Origin: a virus | Length of the DNA stretch: 20,319 nucleotides | Reading direction: 5' to 3' (one strand) | IMG/VR virus record: IMGVR_UViG_3300020020_000179 | Location: 1-20,319 of that record | Shown here: piece by piece, positions 19,406-20,319 of the stretch | Layout: the number at the start of each line of letters is the position of its first letter | Numbering within the stretch: the first letter of the stretch is position 1 | The notes under the pieces: generated by a model | Told to the model about the DNA's origin: nothing | The model's input: only the letters and a program-made list of their open reading frames with translations | The model's database searches: none | Made by a program: the position numbers and the translations under genes

Positions 19406-20319
19406 ATGAAGACTCAGACCAGTGCAGAGGCACTGATTCACTGGCTTCTCGACGAGACGCCTCAGTCCTTGACCATCTTTGGTCAGGAAGCCGGCTTCAA
19501 TGAGAGGGCAGACCTCGTTCGCGCAGCGGACGGAACCGACCTGAACGAGTTCTGGAACGAGGTGCAGCGCACCATCCAGATTCGCAACCAGGCGCGCAAC
19601 ACCATCCTCGACCAGTTGACCTACCGCGTCACGGGGGTTTCTTCGGAAGTCACCCTGCCGTCTGAGGTCGACTTCGAAGAGGCGTCCGAGTTCGGGCAGC
19701 CCGTCGGTATCAAGGCAACTGCGAACCGGTTCTTCCGAGGGTACGACTTCAAGTTCTACGACCTGGCCATCCGCTACACGTGGATGTTCCTGGCGGAGGC
19801 TACGGTCGCTGACCTTCGACTGAACCACAACCTCGCACTCGAGGCCGACGTCAAGATCCGTTTCCGCAAGGTGATGGAACGCCTGTTCAACCCGCTGAAC
19901 TCCACGGGGTTCACGGACAAGAACGAGCCCATGACAGTTTTTGCTGCCTACAACGCGGATGGGGAGGTGCCCCCGGCGTTCAACTACATCACGTTCGCGG
20001 GTTCGCACAACCACTACGTCGTCTCGGGCAACACGGCTGTCACCTCGGCGAACGTTGACACCCTGGCCACGCTCCTCACCGAGCACGGCTACACGCTCCA
20101 GCGGGGTAACCGCCTGGTGCTCTGGGTTAACGCTCAGGAAGCTGCGATCATCTCCGCATTCCGCACCACGACCGGCGCGAAGTTTGACTTCGTTCCGAAC
20201 CCGGCGCTGTATGGTGGGAAGATTTGGGTGCCTGACAACGGCCGCTACGTTGGTGGCCCGACCGGGGTACTCCCGGGTGAGATTGGGACTTACGGCCCGT
20301 TCCACATCATCCAGGAGGG
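19406..20319 (+). CDS. Major capsid protein (3' end outside window)
   Basis: ATG 19406 follows AGGAAAGGGGCAGC. The frame remains open to the window end, giving 304 residues without a stop. The N-terminus reads MKTQTSAEALIHWLLDETPQ. Then come an EFWNEVQRTIQIRNQARNTI helix, an AEATVADLRLNHNLALEADV helix (long spine-helix type) and a beta/A-domain-like region (RLVLWVNAQEAAIISAFRTT; KIWVPDNGRY). This order and the position after scaffold and decoration genes support an HK97-fold capsid protein. Codons are strongly biased to C/G endings (AAC, TTC, GTC, CTC), more than in other genes, consistent with very high expression. A 346-residue minus-strand open frame over the gene is a by-product of this bias. 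Confidence 0.85.
   Translation, partial: MKTQTSAEALIHWLLDETPQSLTIFGQEAGFNERADLVRAADGTDLNEFWNEVQRTIQIRNQARNTILDQLTYRVTGVSSEVTLPSEVDFEEASEFGQPVGIKATANRFFRGYDFKFYDLAIRYTWMFLAEATVADLRLNHNLALEADVKIRFRKVMERLFNPLNSTGFTDKNEPMTVFAAYNADGEVPPAFNYITFAGSHNHYVVSGNTAVTSANVDTLATLLTEHGYTLQRGNRLVLWVNAQEAAIISAFRTTTGAKFDFVPNPALYGGKIWVPDNGRYVGGPTGVLPGEIGTYGPFHIIQE

Noticed and set aside
19265-20305. 346-residue open frame on the minus strand
   Set aside because: It lies exactly opposite the major capsid gene and is low-complexity Arg/Val-rich; it arises from C/G-ending codons of the capsid gene.
1-20319. tRNA genes, CRISPR arrays, insertion sequences, integrase or attachment sites
   Set aside because: Inspection of the gaps and repeats showed no tRNA-like folds, spaced direct repeats, transposase or integrase motifs.

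Overview
The window is a contiguous piece of a tailed double-stranded DNA phage (or prophage) genome. Every supported gene is on the + strand, genes are packed with 4-nt ATGA or GTGA overlaps or short gaps, and the second half holds an unmistakable head-morphogenesis run: large terminase, portal, scaffold, decoration protein, major capsid. Several things suggest an actinobacterial host. GC content is moderate to high, some genes have a start codon exactly at the predicted +1 of a strong promoter (leaderless mRNA), the endolysin combines M15 peptidase, peptidoglycan-binding and DUF1906-like modules, and lysis genes lie upstream of terminase as in Cluster A mycobacteriophages. The host genus cannot be fixed. 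No LysB-type mycolyl esterase is visible, so a mycolic-acid host is not indicated.

Layout. Positions 1-4365 hold small, mostly unrecognised genes. They include two Cys-rich (zinc-type) proteins, a protein with a C-terminal J-domain (HPD motif), and two genes served by near-consensus promoters with no leader. Positions 4396-6097 hold a promoter, a single-TM protein, a long-overlapping terminase-small-subunit-like gene, a small CxxC/His protein and a standalone JAMM metalloprotease. Positions 6094-9536 are the lysis region: a promoter, a small gene, the endolysin, a coiled-coil protein with a C-terminal TM helix, a two-TM protein and a multi-TM holin. Positions 9547-9591 form a long perfect inverted repeat separating lysis from host-binding genes. 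Positions 9632-15064 hold tail/receptor-binding genes: a beta-rich tail-fibre-like protein, another structural protein, a protein with a duplicated CBM5/12-like carbohydrate-binding motif, a 1082-residue fibre with 29 repeats of about 20 residues, a BppU-like protein and an acidic protein. From 15186 to the window end lies the packaging and head cassette.

The most notable observation is in the endolysin. The catalytic M15 part (6391-7194) and the cell-wall-binding/glycosidase-like part (to 8039) are in different frames. They are joined by a canonical -1 slippery heptamer (CCCAAAA), a 7-nt spacer holding the zero-frame stop, and a stem-loop. This predicts two lysins, a 267-residue peptidase and a fusion of about 549 residues. 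A second notable pattern is that three promoters have their -35 box (TTGAC) built over the TGA stop codon of the preceding gene, and two of these drive leaderless genes.
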